Assembly (NCBI RefSeq): GCF_022664395.1
Contig: NZ_JAKRET010000003.1
Location: forward strand, 1 to 64,000
DNA: 64,000 bases
Direction of reading: 5' to 3'
Origin: Sphingomonas lacusdianchii
GTDB taxonomy: Bacteria > Pseudomonadota > Alphaproteobacteria > Sphingomonadales > Sphingomonadaceae
Positions 35,866 to 43,929 of the stretch are shown here, in pieces. The translations under genes were made by a program, and so were the position numbers. A model generated the notes under the pieces. That model was not told where the DNA came from. It saw only the letters and a program-made list of their open reading frames with translations, and searched no databases. The first letter of the stretch is position 1; the number at the start of each line of letters is the position of its first letter.

Positions 35866-35904
35866 GCTGCGCTCGCTAAGACTTTCGGCGCGCCGGGGCA
35901 ACCG

Positions 35905-36013
35905 CCCGAAAAAGAGCGGGCCGCAGTGACGCGGCCCGGAGGGTGCCATGCTTTAGGGGAAACATGCGTGCCCAACCGGACACGCACATCGTATAACCCG
36001 TCCGCCCTAAACA
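35905..36013 (-). ncRNA. Candidate structured leader or small RNA upstream of queC
   Basis: Reading the minus strand from 36013: TTTAGGG, a TTATAC box, a stem TGCGTG...CACGCA, CCCTAAA closing with the first bases, then the GC hairpin and T-run at 35938-35908. The last part is a good intrinsic terminator. The whole may be a promoter plus short RNA of about 80 nt, a transcription attenuator for queC, or only the end of the 36019 gene's message. It does not match the preQ1 riboswitch patterns I know. Confidence 0.35.
35908..35938 (-). terminator. Intrinsic terminator between the 36019 gene and queC
   Basis: On the minus strand CGGGCCGC (35938-35931) pairs with GCGGCCCG (35924-35917) over a six-base loop, and CTCTTTTTC follows. 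It lies 81 bp after the stop of the 36019 gene and 43 bp before the queC start. Confidence 0.7.
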
Positions 36014-36018
36014 TAGGC

Positions 36019-36438
36019 TTAACGCTGTCCTCGGGCGCAATTGCCGATCCGCCGTGCTTCATAGGCATCGGCGAAGGGCATGCCGTCGGCAATGCCCTCA
36101 CTCTCGATGCGCAGCGATCGCGGGGTGTCGACATGGATGGTCGTGCGGACATGGCCGATACCGGGGCAGGTATAATGGACGGTCGACAGACGCGGCGTAT
36201 CGTCGATGACGAACCGACTGCACTGGGCGGCGCGCAACCGCAGGCGCAGAAACGCCGCGGTATCGGCGAAGCAACTGGCCCGCGCCGCCTCGGGCGAGCC
36301 GCTAGCACGCAGCGACCAATTGCCCGGCGCGACCGCGCGCATCGCGGTCAAAGTCGGCGCGGCGGCGGGCTGTGCCGTCGCCGCTCCCGATGCCAGCACC
36401 AGCGCTGCCGCGACCCAGCGTAACGACCTAATCCCCAT
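36019..36438 (-). CDS. Secreted hypothetical protein
   Basis: The 139-residue precursor has a signal peptide (SLRWVAAALVLASGAATAQ) and a mature domain with four cysteines (ARASCFAD, AAQCSRF, YTCPGIG, GNCARG), likely two disulfides. WSLRASG and the CxxF strand pattern resemble small secreted proteins seen widely in sphingomonads, possibly related to DUF3617. It lies 24 bp downstream of hslO on the same strand, so it is probably cotranscribed. No function assigned. Confidence 0.7.
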   Translation of the reverse strand: MGIRSLRWVAAALVLASGAATAQPAAAPTLTAMRAVAPGNWSLRASGSPEAARASCFADTAAFLRLRLRAAQCSRFVIDDTPRLSTVHYTCPGIGHVRTTIHVDTPRSLRIESEGIADGMPFADAYEARRIGNCARGQR

Positions 36439-36462
36439 GACGTCCCCCCTCCCCCGTACGCG

Positions 36463-37377
36463 TCAGGATGCGATGTCGGCGACCGCGAGCGGAAATTTCG
36501 TGGCGCAAAAGGCGCAGTCGACGGTAATGATGCCATTCTCGTCGGCCATCGCCGCGCGTTCCTCGACCGGGAAGCGCGAGATCACGCCGGCGATATAGTC
36601 GCGGTCGCACCGGCACCCGCGCGACATATCGGTGCTGGCGAGGATGCGGACCTCGCGCTCCTCGTTGAACAGGCGCCAGACCAGCGTTTCGAGCGGAAGC
36701 ATCGGATCGGTCAGTTCGTCCGCCCCCATCGTCGACCCAAGCGCCTCGACATGGTGCCATTCGGGATGGTCGAGCCGGACATGCAACCGTTCGCGTCCTT
36801 CCTCGCCCTCGGGCAGATGCTGGAGAAAGATGCCGCCGGCGATCCGCTGGCCATTGTCGTCGACGCCGATGCCGAGGCGGACCAGCGAAGGTATCTGTTC
36901 GGATTGCAGAAAATAGCTTTCTGCCGCCGCCGCAATCGAGTCGCCGTCGAGTGGGACGATGCCCTGATAGCGCTCGCCCGACGTCACCTGATCGAAGGTG
37001 ATCGCAAGATACCCCTGTCCAAACATCGCGAACAGCGAGGGGTCCTCGCCGAGTTCGGCCAGCCGCTCGGCATCGAAATCGACATAGCCGCGCAGTTCGC
37101 CATTCTTGTAATCGGCGACCATCAGGCGGATGATCCCGCCTTGGGTCTGCGCCTGCAGCGTCAACTGCCCTTCGGCTTCCTTGAGCGTCGACCCAAGCAG
37201 CGCGGTCAGCGCGAGCGTTTCGGCCAGCAGCTTTTCGATCGGTGCGGGATAGGCGTGGGCAGCGAGGATCGACTGCGCCACCGGCCCCAGCCGTACGACG
37301 CGACCGCGGGCATGGTGATCGGGCAGCGTGAACCCGATCGCACGATCGAGGTCAGGCAGGCGGACGGGTTCGGACAA
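36463..37377 (-). CDS. hslO: Redox-activated chaperone Hsp33
   Basis: This chaperone holds unfolding proteins under oxidative stress. The protein is about 304 residues. The N-terminal domain has IGFTLPDHHARGRVVRLGPV, TLKEAEGQLTLQAQTQG and the GQGYLAIT strand. The C-terminal zinc switch has CRCDRDYI and DCAFC, that is CxC and CxxC. I choose TTG 37377 because GGGAG lies 7 bases upstream; an ATG at 37410 would add 11 residues without a ribosome site. It is downstream of argF on the same strand. Confidence 0.9.
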   Translation of the reverse strand: MSEPVRLPDLDRAIGFTLPDHHARGRVVRLGPVAQSILAAHAYPAPIEKLLAETLALTALLGSTLKEAEGQLTLQAQTQGGIIRLMVADYKNGELRGYVDFDAERLAELGEDPSLFAMFGQGYLAITFDQVTSGERYQGIVPLDGDSIAAAAESYFLQSEQIPSLVRLGIGVDDNGQRIAGGIFLQHLPEGEEGRERLHVRLDHPEWHHVEALGSTMGADELTDPMLPLETLVWRLFNEEREVRILASTDMSRGCRCDRDYIAGVISRFPVEERAAMADENGIITVDCAFCATKFPLAVADIAS

Positions 37378-37526
37378 GATCGGGCTCCCTGCGGCCCGGC
37401 ATGCGGGCAAACTGTGATCGATCGCTCACATGGGAGCCGATACCTGATTCCGCAAGCGCTTTGCGTCATGTTGCGCGTGCGAAATGCCCGGCAATGGACA
37501 GGTCGCCCCGTCCAAGGGGTTTCAGA

Positions 37527-38444
37527 TCAACCGACCAGGCCGAAGCACCAGCGCAGGATCGCCTTTTGCGCGTGCAGGCGGTTCTCCGCCTCCGGCCAGA
37601 TCAGCGATTGCGGTCCGTCGATGACGTCGGGCGTAACTTCCTCTCCGCGATGCGCGGGCAGGCAGTGGAGGAACACGGCGTCGGGCTTTGCATGCGCCAT
37701 CAGCGCCGCATCGACCTGATAGGGTGCCATCGCCGCCAGCTTCTGTTCGGCATGGGCCTGCCCCATCGAGATCCAGGTGTCGGTGACGACGACGTCGGCA
37801 TCGCGAACCGCCGCAATCGGATCGCGGGTGATCGTCGCCCGCGCGCCCGCTGCCGACAGCACCTCGGGCGACGGATCATAGCCTTCGGGACAGGCGGCGA
37901 CGACGTCGAAGCCTATCAGTGCACCGGCCTCGACGATCGAGTGCAGGACGTTGTTGCCGTCGCCCAGCCACGCCCATTTCGTACCCGGCAACGCCTTGCC
38001 CGCTTCGATGACGGTCAGCAGGTCGGCGACGATCTGGCAGGGATGCGAATGATCGGTCAGGCCGTTGATGACCGGGACCGAGGCATAGCGGACCATTTCG
38101 TCCAGCTTGGCCGGATCGTCGGTGCGGACCATGATCGCGTCGCAATAGCCCGAGAGCACGCGCGCGGTATCGGCCACCGTCTCACCACGGCCGAGCTGGG
38201 TGGTGCCGGCATCGAGCACCAGCGCGGAACCGCCGAGCTGGCGCATCGCCATGTCGAACGAGACCCGGGTGCGGGTCGACGATTTCTCGAACACGCAGGC
38301 GAGCGTGTGTCCGGCTAGCGAAGCGTCCGCATCGGCGCGGCCCTTCGGCCACCCCTTGCGCGCGGCCTTCGCATCGAGCGCGTCGTTGAGGATGGCGGCG
38401 ATGCCGTCGGCACCGGCCGAGGCGAGATCGAGGAAATGGCGCAT
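37527..38444 (-). CDS. argF: Ornithine carbamoyltransferase
   Basis: The 305-residue enzyme forms citrulline from ornithine and carbamoyl phosphate. It has the carbamoyl-phosphate motif [37 protein letters not shown] and the [10 protein letters not shown] ornithine loop. ATG 38444 (MRHFLDL) is chosen; an in-frame start at 38513 would translate the palindromic repeat. It follows argD (38587) with copy 3 of the repeat between them. Confidence 0.95.
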   Translation of the reverse strand: MRHFLDLASAGADGIAAILNDALDAKAARKGWPKGRADADASLAGHTLACVFEKSSTRTRVSFDMAMRQLGGSALVLDAGTTQLGRGETVADTARVLSGYCDAIMVRTDDPAKLDEMVRYASVPVINGLTDHSHPCQIVADLLTVIEAGKALPGTKWAWLGDGNNVLHSIVEAGALIGFDVVAACPEGYDPSPEVLSAAGARATITRDPIAAVRDADVVVTDTWISMGQAHAEQKLAAMAPYQVDAALMAHAKPDAVFLHCLPAHRGEEVTPDVIDGPQSLIWPEAENRLHAQKAILRWCFGLVG

Positions 38445-38455
38445 AATGGGTAAAT

Positions 38456-38578
38456 CCTCCCCGGCACGGGGAGGGGGACCGTCCGCAGGACGGTGGAGGG
38501 GGTTCTCCACCAACGCTGCGCTTCGGAGCGGTCCCCCTCCACCATGCTTCGCATGGTCCCCCTCCCCGTACGGGGAGG
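38456..38578. repeat. Nested-hairpin palindromic repeat, copy 3
   Basis: This copy lies between argD and argF. The outer hairpins are CCTCCCC-ggca-cGGGGAGG and cctccccg-ta-cggggagg. The left inner hairpin is ccgtcc-gca-ggacgg and the right inner one ccatgc-ttc-gcatgg. The frame through it towards argF is open, but argF has its own ATG after it. Confidence 0.85.
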
Positions 38579-38586
38579 AATTTCAA

Positions 38587-39777
38587 TCAATCGTCGGCGA
38601 CGGGCACATAGACCCGGGCGGCGGCGGACAGCTTCTCTACCGCTTCGGCGATATGGCTTTCGTCGATCACCAGCGGCGGCAGGACGCGGACGACATTGTC
38701 GCCGGCGGCCACCGTCAGCAGATTATGATGATCGCGTAGATGCGCGACGAAGCGGCGGCTGTCCGATTTCAGCTTGATGCCGAGCATCAGCCCCATGCCG
38801 CGGATCTCCTGGAACAGGTGATCGTGATTCGGGATCATCTGTTCAAGACTGGCGCGCAGTCGGTCGCCCATGGTCTTGACATGGTCGAAGAAGCCCGGCT
38901 CGAGCATCACGTCGAGCACCGCCTGCCCCGCCGCCATCGCCAGCGGGTTGCCGCCATAGGTCGAACCATGGGTGCCGAACACCATGCCCTTGGCCGCTTC
39001 CTCGGTTGCGAGGCAGGCGCCGAACGGGAAGCCGCCGCCAATGCCCTTCGCCGCCGAGACGATGTCGGGCTTCACGCCGTACTGCTCGTGCGCGAACAGC
39101 GTGCCGGTCCGGCCATAGCCGCACTGGACCTCGTCGAGCACCAGCAACAGCCCGCGCTCGTCGCAGGCCTTGCGCAGACCGGTCAGGAATTCGGGCGTCG
39201 CGGTGCGCAGGCCGCCCTCACCCTGCACCGGTTCGACGAGGAAGCCCGCCGTATTGTCGTCGATCAGCGCCAGCGCGCCTTCGAGATCGTTGAATTCGGC
39301 ATATTTGAAACCGGGCAGCAGCGGTTCGAACCCGTCGCGCATCTTGGCCTGATTGGTGGCCGAGATCGTGCCGAGCGTCCGGCCATGGAACGCCTGGTTG
39401 AAGGTGATCAGCGTATGCCGTTCGGGATTGCCGTTGGCGAAATGGAAGCGGCGCGCGGTCTTGATCGCGCATTCGACCGCTTCGGCACCAGAATTGGTGA
39501 AGAATACCGTGTCGGCAAAGCTGTTGTCGACGATCCGCTGCGCCAGCGCCTCGCCCTGCGGGCTGCCGTACAGGTTGCTGACATGGATCAGCGTCGCGGC
39601 CTGTTCCTGGATCGCCTTGGTCAGGTGCGGATGGCCGTGGCCCAGCGCATTGACGGCGATACCGGCGGCGAAGTCGAGATATTCGGTGCCGTCCTCGCCG
39701 TACAGGTAGCAGCCTTCGCCTCGGACCGGACGCACGCCGCACCGTGGATAGACGGGCATGAGCGCGGGGGTCGTCAT
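38587..39777 (-). CDS. argD: Acetylornithine aminotransferase
   Basis: The 396-residue class III PLP aminotransferase makes N-acetylornithine in arginine synthesis. It has YLDFAAGIAVNALGHGHP, FFTNSGAEAVECAIK, LVLDEVQCGYGRTG (cofactor Asp), and the Schiff-base Lys in DIVSAAKGIGGGFP. Family members often also accept succinyl-diaminopimelate. It leads the argD-argF-hslO strand block. AAAGGAGCAGTTCG precedes the ATG. Confidence 0.94.
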   Translation of the reverse strand: MTTPALMPVYPRCGVRPVRGEGCYLYGEDGTEYLDFAAGIAVNALGHGHPHLTKAIQEQAATLIHVSNLYGSPQGEALAQRIVDNSFADTVFFTNSGAEAVECAIKTARRFHFANGNPERHTLITFNQAFHGRTLGTISATNQAKMRDGFEPLLPGFKYAEFNDLEGALALIDDNTAGFLVEPVQGEGGLRTATPEFLTGLRKACDERGLLLVLDEVQCGYGRTGTLFAHEQYGVKPDIVSAAKGIGGGFPFGACLATEEAAKGMVFGTHGSTYGGNPLAMAAGQAVLDVMLEPGFFDHVKTMGDRLRASLEQMIPNHDHLFQEIRGMGLMLGIKLKSDSRRFVAHLRDHHNLLTVAAGDNVVRVLPPLVIDESHIAEAVEKLSAAARVYVPVADD

Positions 39778-39814
39778 CGAACTGCTCCTTTGAGAAATAA
39801 CGGCGTTGAAAACG

Positions 39815-39840
39815 CAAAAGGGCGGCCAACCGGGCCGCCC
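39815..39840 (-). terminator. Intrinsic terminator after the ABC permease
   Basis: On the minus strand GGGCGGC (39840-39834) pairs with GCCGCCC (39825-39819) and CTTTTGCG follows. A second hairpin (ggagcgg/ccgctcc) lies just before it, at 39841-39870. It follows the permease stop at 39875. Confidence 0.65.
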
Positions 39841-39874
39841 GGAGCGGCGCTGTACCGCTCCTTAGAGGCTTACG

Positions 39875-40711
39875 TCAATTCTTGAGCTTCCATCCCGAGC
39901 GCAGCAGGGCGTAACAGCCGATAGCCATTGCAATATCGACCAGTAAAATCACCGCACCGCCCAGCAGCACCGGCGAATCGGCCCGTTCGAGAAAGCCGTA
40001 ACGAAAGCCCGAGATGATGTAGAAGAACGGATTGAGATGGCTGATTGAGCGGAAGGTCGGTGCCAGCGCCTCGACCGAATAGAAGGTGCCCGACAGCAGC
40101 GTCAGCGGCCCGATCACGAAATTGGTGATTGCCGCGGCATGATCGAACTTTTCCGCCCAGATCGAGGTCATGACCCCGGCGAGCGCCAGAAAAGCCGATC
40201 CGAACAGCCCGAACCACAGCACCGCGCCCGGATGCCGCGGCAGTACATGGACGCCGGGATAGAGCAGCATTGCTCCCCACAATACGATCCCGACGAGGAA
40301 GGCGCGCGTCACCGCCCCGCCGACCAGCGCGGCCAGCAACTCTCCGGTGGACAGCGGCGGCATCAGGTAATCGACGACCGTCCCCTGGATCTTGCCGACC
40401 AGCAGCGCGAAGCTGGAATTGGCGAAGGCGTTGTTGAGCATGGCCATGGCGATCAGCCCCGGCGCCACGAAATCCGGAAACGGCACCCCCAATACGGTCC
40501 GCCCCGCTCCGCCCATCGCCACCGAAAAGATGACGAGAAACAGCAGCGTCGTGACCGCCGGCGCCCAGATCGTCTGAAGCTGCACCTTGAAGAAGCGGCG
40601 CACCTCCTTGATATAGAGCGTGCGCAAGCCGCCCCAGTTGACGTTCCGGATGACGGGCACGCCGGGTTCGGCAAGGACGATTTTTGCGCGCAACGGGGAT
40701 TGTTCCTGCAT
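39875..40711 (-). CDS. ABC-2 type transporter permease (orphan)
   Basis: The 278-residue inner-membrane protein has six hydrophobic segments (APAVTTLLFLVIFSVAMGG; FVAPGLIAMAMLNNAF; AVLWFGLFGSAFLALAGVM and others) and the family's LTLLSGTFYSVEAL, HLNPFFYIISGFRYGF. It resembles YadH-like ABC-2 exporters of drugs or polysaccharide. No ATP-binding partner gene is adjacent. ATG 40711 is chosen; an in-frame start at 40828 reaches into gcrA's control region. It is divergent from gcrA. Confidence 0.85.
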   Translation of the reverse strand: MQEQSPLRAKIVLAEPGVPVIRNVNWGGLRTLYIKEVRRFFKVQLQTIWAPAVTTLLFLVIFSVAMGGAGRTVLGVPFPDFVAPGLIAMAMLNNAFANSSFALLVGKIQGTVVDYLMPPLSTGELLAALVGGAVTRAFLVGIVLWGAMLLYPGVHVLPRHPGAVLWFGLFGSAFLALAGVMTSIWAEKFDHAAAITNFVIGPLTLLSGTFYSVEALAPTFRSISHLNPFFYIISGFRYGFLERADSPVLLGGAVILLVDIAMAIGCYALLRSGWKLKN

Positions 40712-40797
40712 GGCTGTGTCGCCTAATCGCTGGCGAAGGCGGCGGCAAGGATCAAGGTCGGCCGGGCGCCACAGGAATGTGAAGGACAAGGACGGGC

Positions 40798-41568
40798 ATG
40801 AGCTGGACCGAAGAACGCATCGCGACACTGGCCAAGATGTGGGAATCGGGGATGACCGCCAGCCAGATCGCCGAGGAGCTTGGCGGGATCAGCCGCAATG
40901 CGGTGATCGGCAAGGCGCATCGTCTGGGCCTGCAGTCGCGCCCGTCGCCGGTGCGCTCCAACGACGCGACCAAGGCGGCTGCTCCGGCGGCGGCCCCTGC
41001 ACCCAAGCCGGCGCCCGCCGAACCCGCGCCGGTCGTAGCGGCGCCCCCTCCCCCGCCGAAACCCGAACCCAAGCCCGAGCCGGTCGTCGCTGCGCCGCCG
41101 CCCAAGCCCGCGCCGCCCCAGCCGGTCGATGACGACCCCTTCACCCCGTTACCCGCCAGCGCCGATGCCGGCGACGACGGGGAAGAGGACGAGGAGGACG
41201 CGGTTGCGCCCCCCGCCCCCCGTAACGACGCGCCGGTGATGCGTTCAGTCGGCCCCGGCGGCTTCCTGCGTCAGAATCCGGGCGAGCAGACCGCGCCGCT
41301 GACGCCCGCGCCGCCGCGTCGCCTTGTCCCCGCGCGCCCGAGCGATGCCATTGCCGGCAAGACGACGCTGCTCGACCTGAATGACCGCATCTGCAAATGG
41401 CCGATCGGTCACCCGGGCGAGCCGGACTTCCATTTCTGTGGCGACAAGGTCAATCCGGGATTCCCCTATTGCGTCGACCATTGCGGTCACGCTTATCAGG
41501 CGCAGCTTCCCCGTCGCGATCGTCGCCCGCCGCCGCCGCTGCCTTATGGCGGGCCCCGGGTTCGTTGA
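40798..41568 (+). CDS. gcrA: Cell cycle regulator GcrA
   Basis: The 256-residue protein starts SWTEERIATLAKMWESGMTA and SQIAEELGGISRNAVIGKAH, the GcrA helix-turn-helix that binds methylated GANTC promoters and RNA polymerase sigma70 in Caulobacter. A long Pro/Ala-rich, acidic linker (about residues 55-185) separates it from a C-terminal Cys/His module, CKWPIGHPGEPDFHFCGDKV and YCVDHC, which binds the sigma factor. The length is within the sphingomonad range, where the linker is variable. Confidence 0.93.
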   Translation: MSWTEERIATLAKMWESGMTASQIAEELGGISRNAVIGKAHRLGLQSRPSPVRSNDATKAAAPAAAPAPKPAPAEPAPVVAAPPPPPKPEPKPEPVVAAPPPKPAPPQPVDDDPFTPLPASADAGDDGEEDEEDAVAPPAPRNDAPVMRSVGPGGFLRQNPGEQTAPLTPAPPRRLVPARPSDAIAGKTTLLDLNDRICKWPIGHPGEPDFHFCGDKVNPGFPYCVDHCGHAYQAQLPRRDRRPPPPLPYGGPRVR

Positions 41569-41887
41569 TGCCGAGCGCGCAAGTCCGGGCTTAAGCCCGG
41601 ACGCGCACCGGTGCTCGTCCGGCCGGCGCGGCCCAAAGCCGCGGCCGACGGCATGGGCTTTGCCCATGCCTGCACGGCAGTTTCATGCCTCCTTCTGCTC
41701 TCATCACCTCGGACTTGTTCCCGGCTTCACCGCGTCGCTGACGGTGAGGCAATAGGAGCCAGGCGCCATCGCCCATAGAAGCGTGGAACCCGGAAGCGGT
41801 CCGGGTGACCGGGGTGCGGCAACCGTCGCCACCAAACACCCCTACCCCCGCTTTGCGGATGGCCCCGTTTCGTTCTATACGCCCGCC
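41569..41887. other. 319-bp gcrA-parE gap with two palindromes
   Basis: No gene is visible. It holds a perfect 20-bp palindrome without loop at 41583-41602, starting 14 bp after the gcrA stop (end of GCTTAAGC type), and a 9-bp hairpin with three-base loop at 41650-41670 (ggcatgggc-ttt-gcccatgcc). Neither has a T-run. They could end the gcrA message Rho-dependently or bind a dimeric protein. parE promoter elements were not clearly seen. Confidence 0.5.
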
Positions 41888-43867
41888 ATGGCCGATAATC
41901 TGTTCGAAGCGAACGTCCCCACCCCGCCCGCCTATGACGCATCGTCGATTGAGGTGTTGGAGGGGTTGGAACCGGTTCGTCGCCGGCCGGGCATGTATAT
42001 TGGCGGTACCGACGAACGCGCGTTGCACCACCTCGCCGCCGAAGTGCTCGACAATGCGATGGACGAGGCGGTCGCGGGGCACGCGACCCGGATCGAGGTG
42101 CAGCTGGACATCGGCAACCGGCTGACGATCATCGACAATGGCCGCGGCATCCCGGTCGATCCGCACCCCAAATTCCCCGACAAGTCCGCGCTCGAAGTCA
42201 TTCTGTCGACGCTGCACTCGGGCGGCAAATTCGCGGGTAAAGCCTATGCGACATCGGGCGGCCTGCACGGTGTCGGCATTTCGGTCGTAAACGCGCTGTC
42301 GGTCGATACCGTGGTCGAGGTTGCGCGCGACCGGCAGCTTTATCGCCAGCGTTTCTCGCGGGGGCAGACGCTCGGCCCCCTCGAACATGTCGGTGCCGCC
42401 CCCAATCGCCGGGGTACGCTGGTCGCGTTCACGCCCGACGCCGAAATCTTTGCCGACCTCCAGTTCAAGCCGGCGCGGCTGCACAAGCTGGTGCGCTCCA
42501 AGGCGTATCTGTTCGCAGGGGTCGAGATCCGCTGGAAATGCGCGCCCGAACTGGTCGCCGGCACCGACGTACCGGCCGAGGCGGTGTTCCAGTTTCCCGG
42601 CGGCCTTGCCGACCATCTGCGCGAACAGATTGGCGGCCGCGAATGTGCGACCGCCGATTTCTTCACCGGGCGACAGGATTTCCCGGGCGAAGCCGGCCGC
42701 GTCGAATGGGCCGTCGCGTGGCCGTTATGGAGCGACGGCAGCTACAGCTATTATTGCAACACCATCCCAACCCCCGATGGCGGCACCCATGAACAGGGAC
42801 TGCGGCAGGCGCTGGTCCGGGGCCTGCGCGGGTTCGCCGATCTGGTCGGCAACAAGCGCGCCAAGGACATGACCGCCGACGACGTTACCGTCGGCTGCGA
42901 ACTGATGCTGTCGGTATTCATCCGCGACCCGCAATTCCAGAGCCAGACGAAGGATCGCCTGACCAGCGTCGAAGCCGCCAGCCTCGTCGAAAAGGCGGTA
43001 CGCGACCATTTCGACCATTTCCTCAGCCACAATATGGACCGGGGCAAGGCCCTGCTTGGTCTCGTCCTCGACCGGATGGACGAACGCCTGCGCCGCAAGG
43101 CCGAGCGCGAGGTCAAGCGCAAGACCGCGACTTCCTCGCGTAAGCTGCGCCTGCCCGGCAAGCTGACCGATTGCGCGTCCGACGATCCCGCCGGCACCGA
43201 ACTCTTCATCGTCGAGGGCGATTCGGCGGGCGGTTCGGCCAAGCAGGCGCGCGACCGCAAGACCCAGGCGATCCTGCCGATCCGCGGCAAGATCCTGAAC
43301 GTGGCCTCGGCGACCAGCGCCAAGATCCTTGCCAATCAGGAGATTGCCGACCTGATCCTCGCCATGGGCTGCGGGACGCGCAAGGATTGCCAGCCCGACG
43401 CGCTACGCTACGAACGCATCGTCATCATGACCGATGCCGATGTCGACGGCGCGCATATCGCCACGCTGCTGATGACCTTCTTCTTTCAGGAAATGCCGGA
43501 GGTCGTCCGTCGCGGGCACCTTTATCTGGCACAACCGCCGCTCTACCGCCTGACCGTCGGCGCGAAGTCGCTCTATGCGCGCGACGACGCGCATCGCGCC
43601 GAGCTGGAACGCACCGCGTTCAAGGGCAAGAAGGTCGAGGTCGGCCGGTTCAAGGGGCTGGGCGAAATGAACCCCGGTCAGCTGCGCGAAACGACGATGG
43701 ATCCGAAGACACGCAGCATGATCCGCATCACCCTGCCGCAGGAATATGAGGAACGCGCAGCGGTAAAGGATCTGGTCGACCGGTTGATGGGCACCAACCC
43801 GGCGCACCGCTTCGCCTTCATTCAAGAGAATGCCGCGCGGCTCGACGACGAGGTGATCGACGCCTGA
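41888..43867 (+). CDS. parE: DNA topoisomerase IV subunit B
   Basis: The 659-residue ATPase subunit decatenates daughter chromosomes with ParC. It has the GHKL fold (EVLEGLEPVRRRPGMYIGGT, EVLDNAMDEAVAGHA, DNGRGIPVDPH, TSGGLHGVGISVVNALS) and the TOPRIM block (ELFIVEGDSAGGSAKQARDR, DADVDGAHI). ParE rather than GyrB is chosen from the GTD-RALHHLAAEVLDNAMDE wording and the short length. ATG 41888; a longer frame to 41783 lacks support. Confidence 0.93.
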   Translation: MADNLFEANVPTPPAYDASSIEVLEGLEPVRRRPGMYIGGTDERALHHLAAEVLDNAMDEAVAGHATRIEVQLDIGNRLTIIDNGRGIPVDPHPKFPDKSALEVILSTLHSGGKFAGKAYATSGGLHGVGISVVNALSVDTVVEVARDRQLYRQRFSRGQTLGPLEHVGAAPNRRGTLVAFTPDAEIFADLQFKPARLHKLVRSKAYLFAGVEIRWKCAPELVAGTDVPAEAVFQFPGGLADHLREQIGGRECATADFFTGRQDFPGEAGRVEWAVAWPLWSDGSYSYYCNTIPTPDGGTHEQGLRQALVRGLRGFADLVGNKRAKDMTADDVTVGCELMLSVFIRDPQFQSQTKDRLTSVEAASLVEKAVRDHFDHFLSHNMDRGKALLGLVLDRMDERLRRKAEREVKRKTATSSRKLRLPGKLTDCASDDPAGTELFIVEGDSAGGSAKQARDRKTQAILPIRGKILNVASATSAKILANQEIADLILAMGCGTRKDCQPDALRYERIVIMTDADVDGAHIATLLMTFFFQEMPEVVRRGHLYLAQPPLYRLTVGAKSLYARDDAHRAELERTAFKGKKVEVGRFKGLGEMNPGQLRETTMDPKTRSMIRITLPQEYEERAAVKDLVDRLMGTNPAHRFAFIQENAARLDDEVIDA

Positions 43868-43929
43868 TGATCGATTGACCCCCATCGGTCGCCCCCGCAT
43901 GATCGGGCGAAACAATATCGGGGGAAAAT

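Noticed and set aside
35866..36018. A preQ1 riboswitch before queC
   Set aside because: The region is structured, but the known preQ1-I, -II or -III aptamer sequences were not found. Reported only as an unclassified element.
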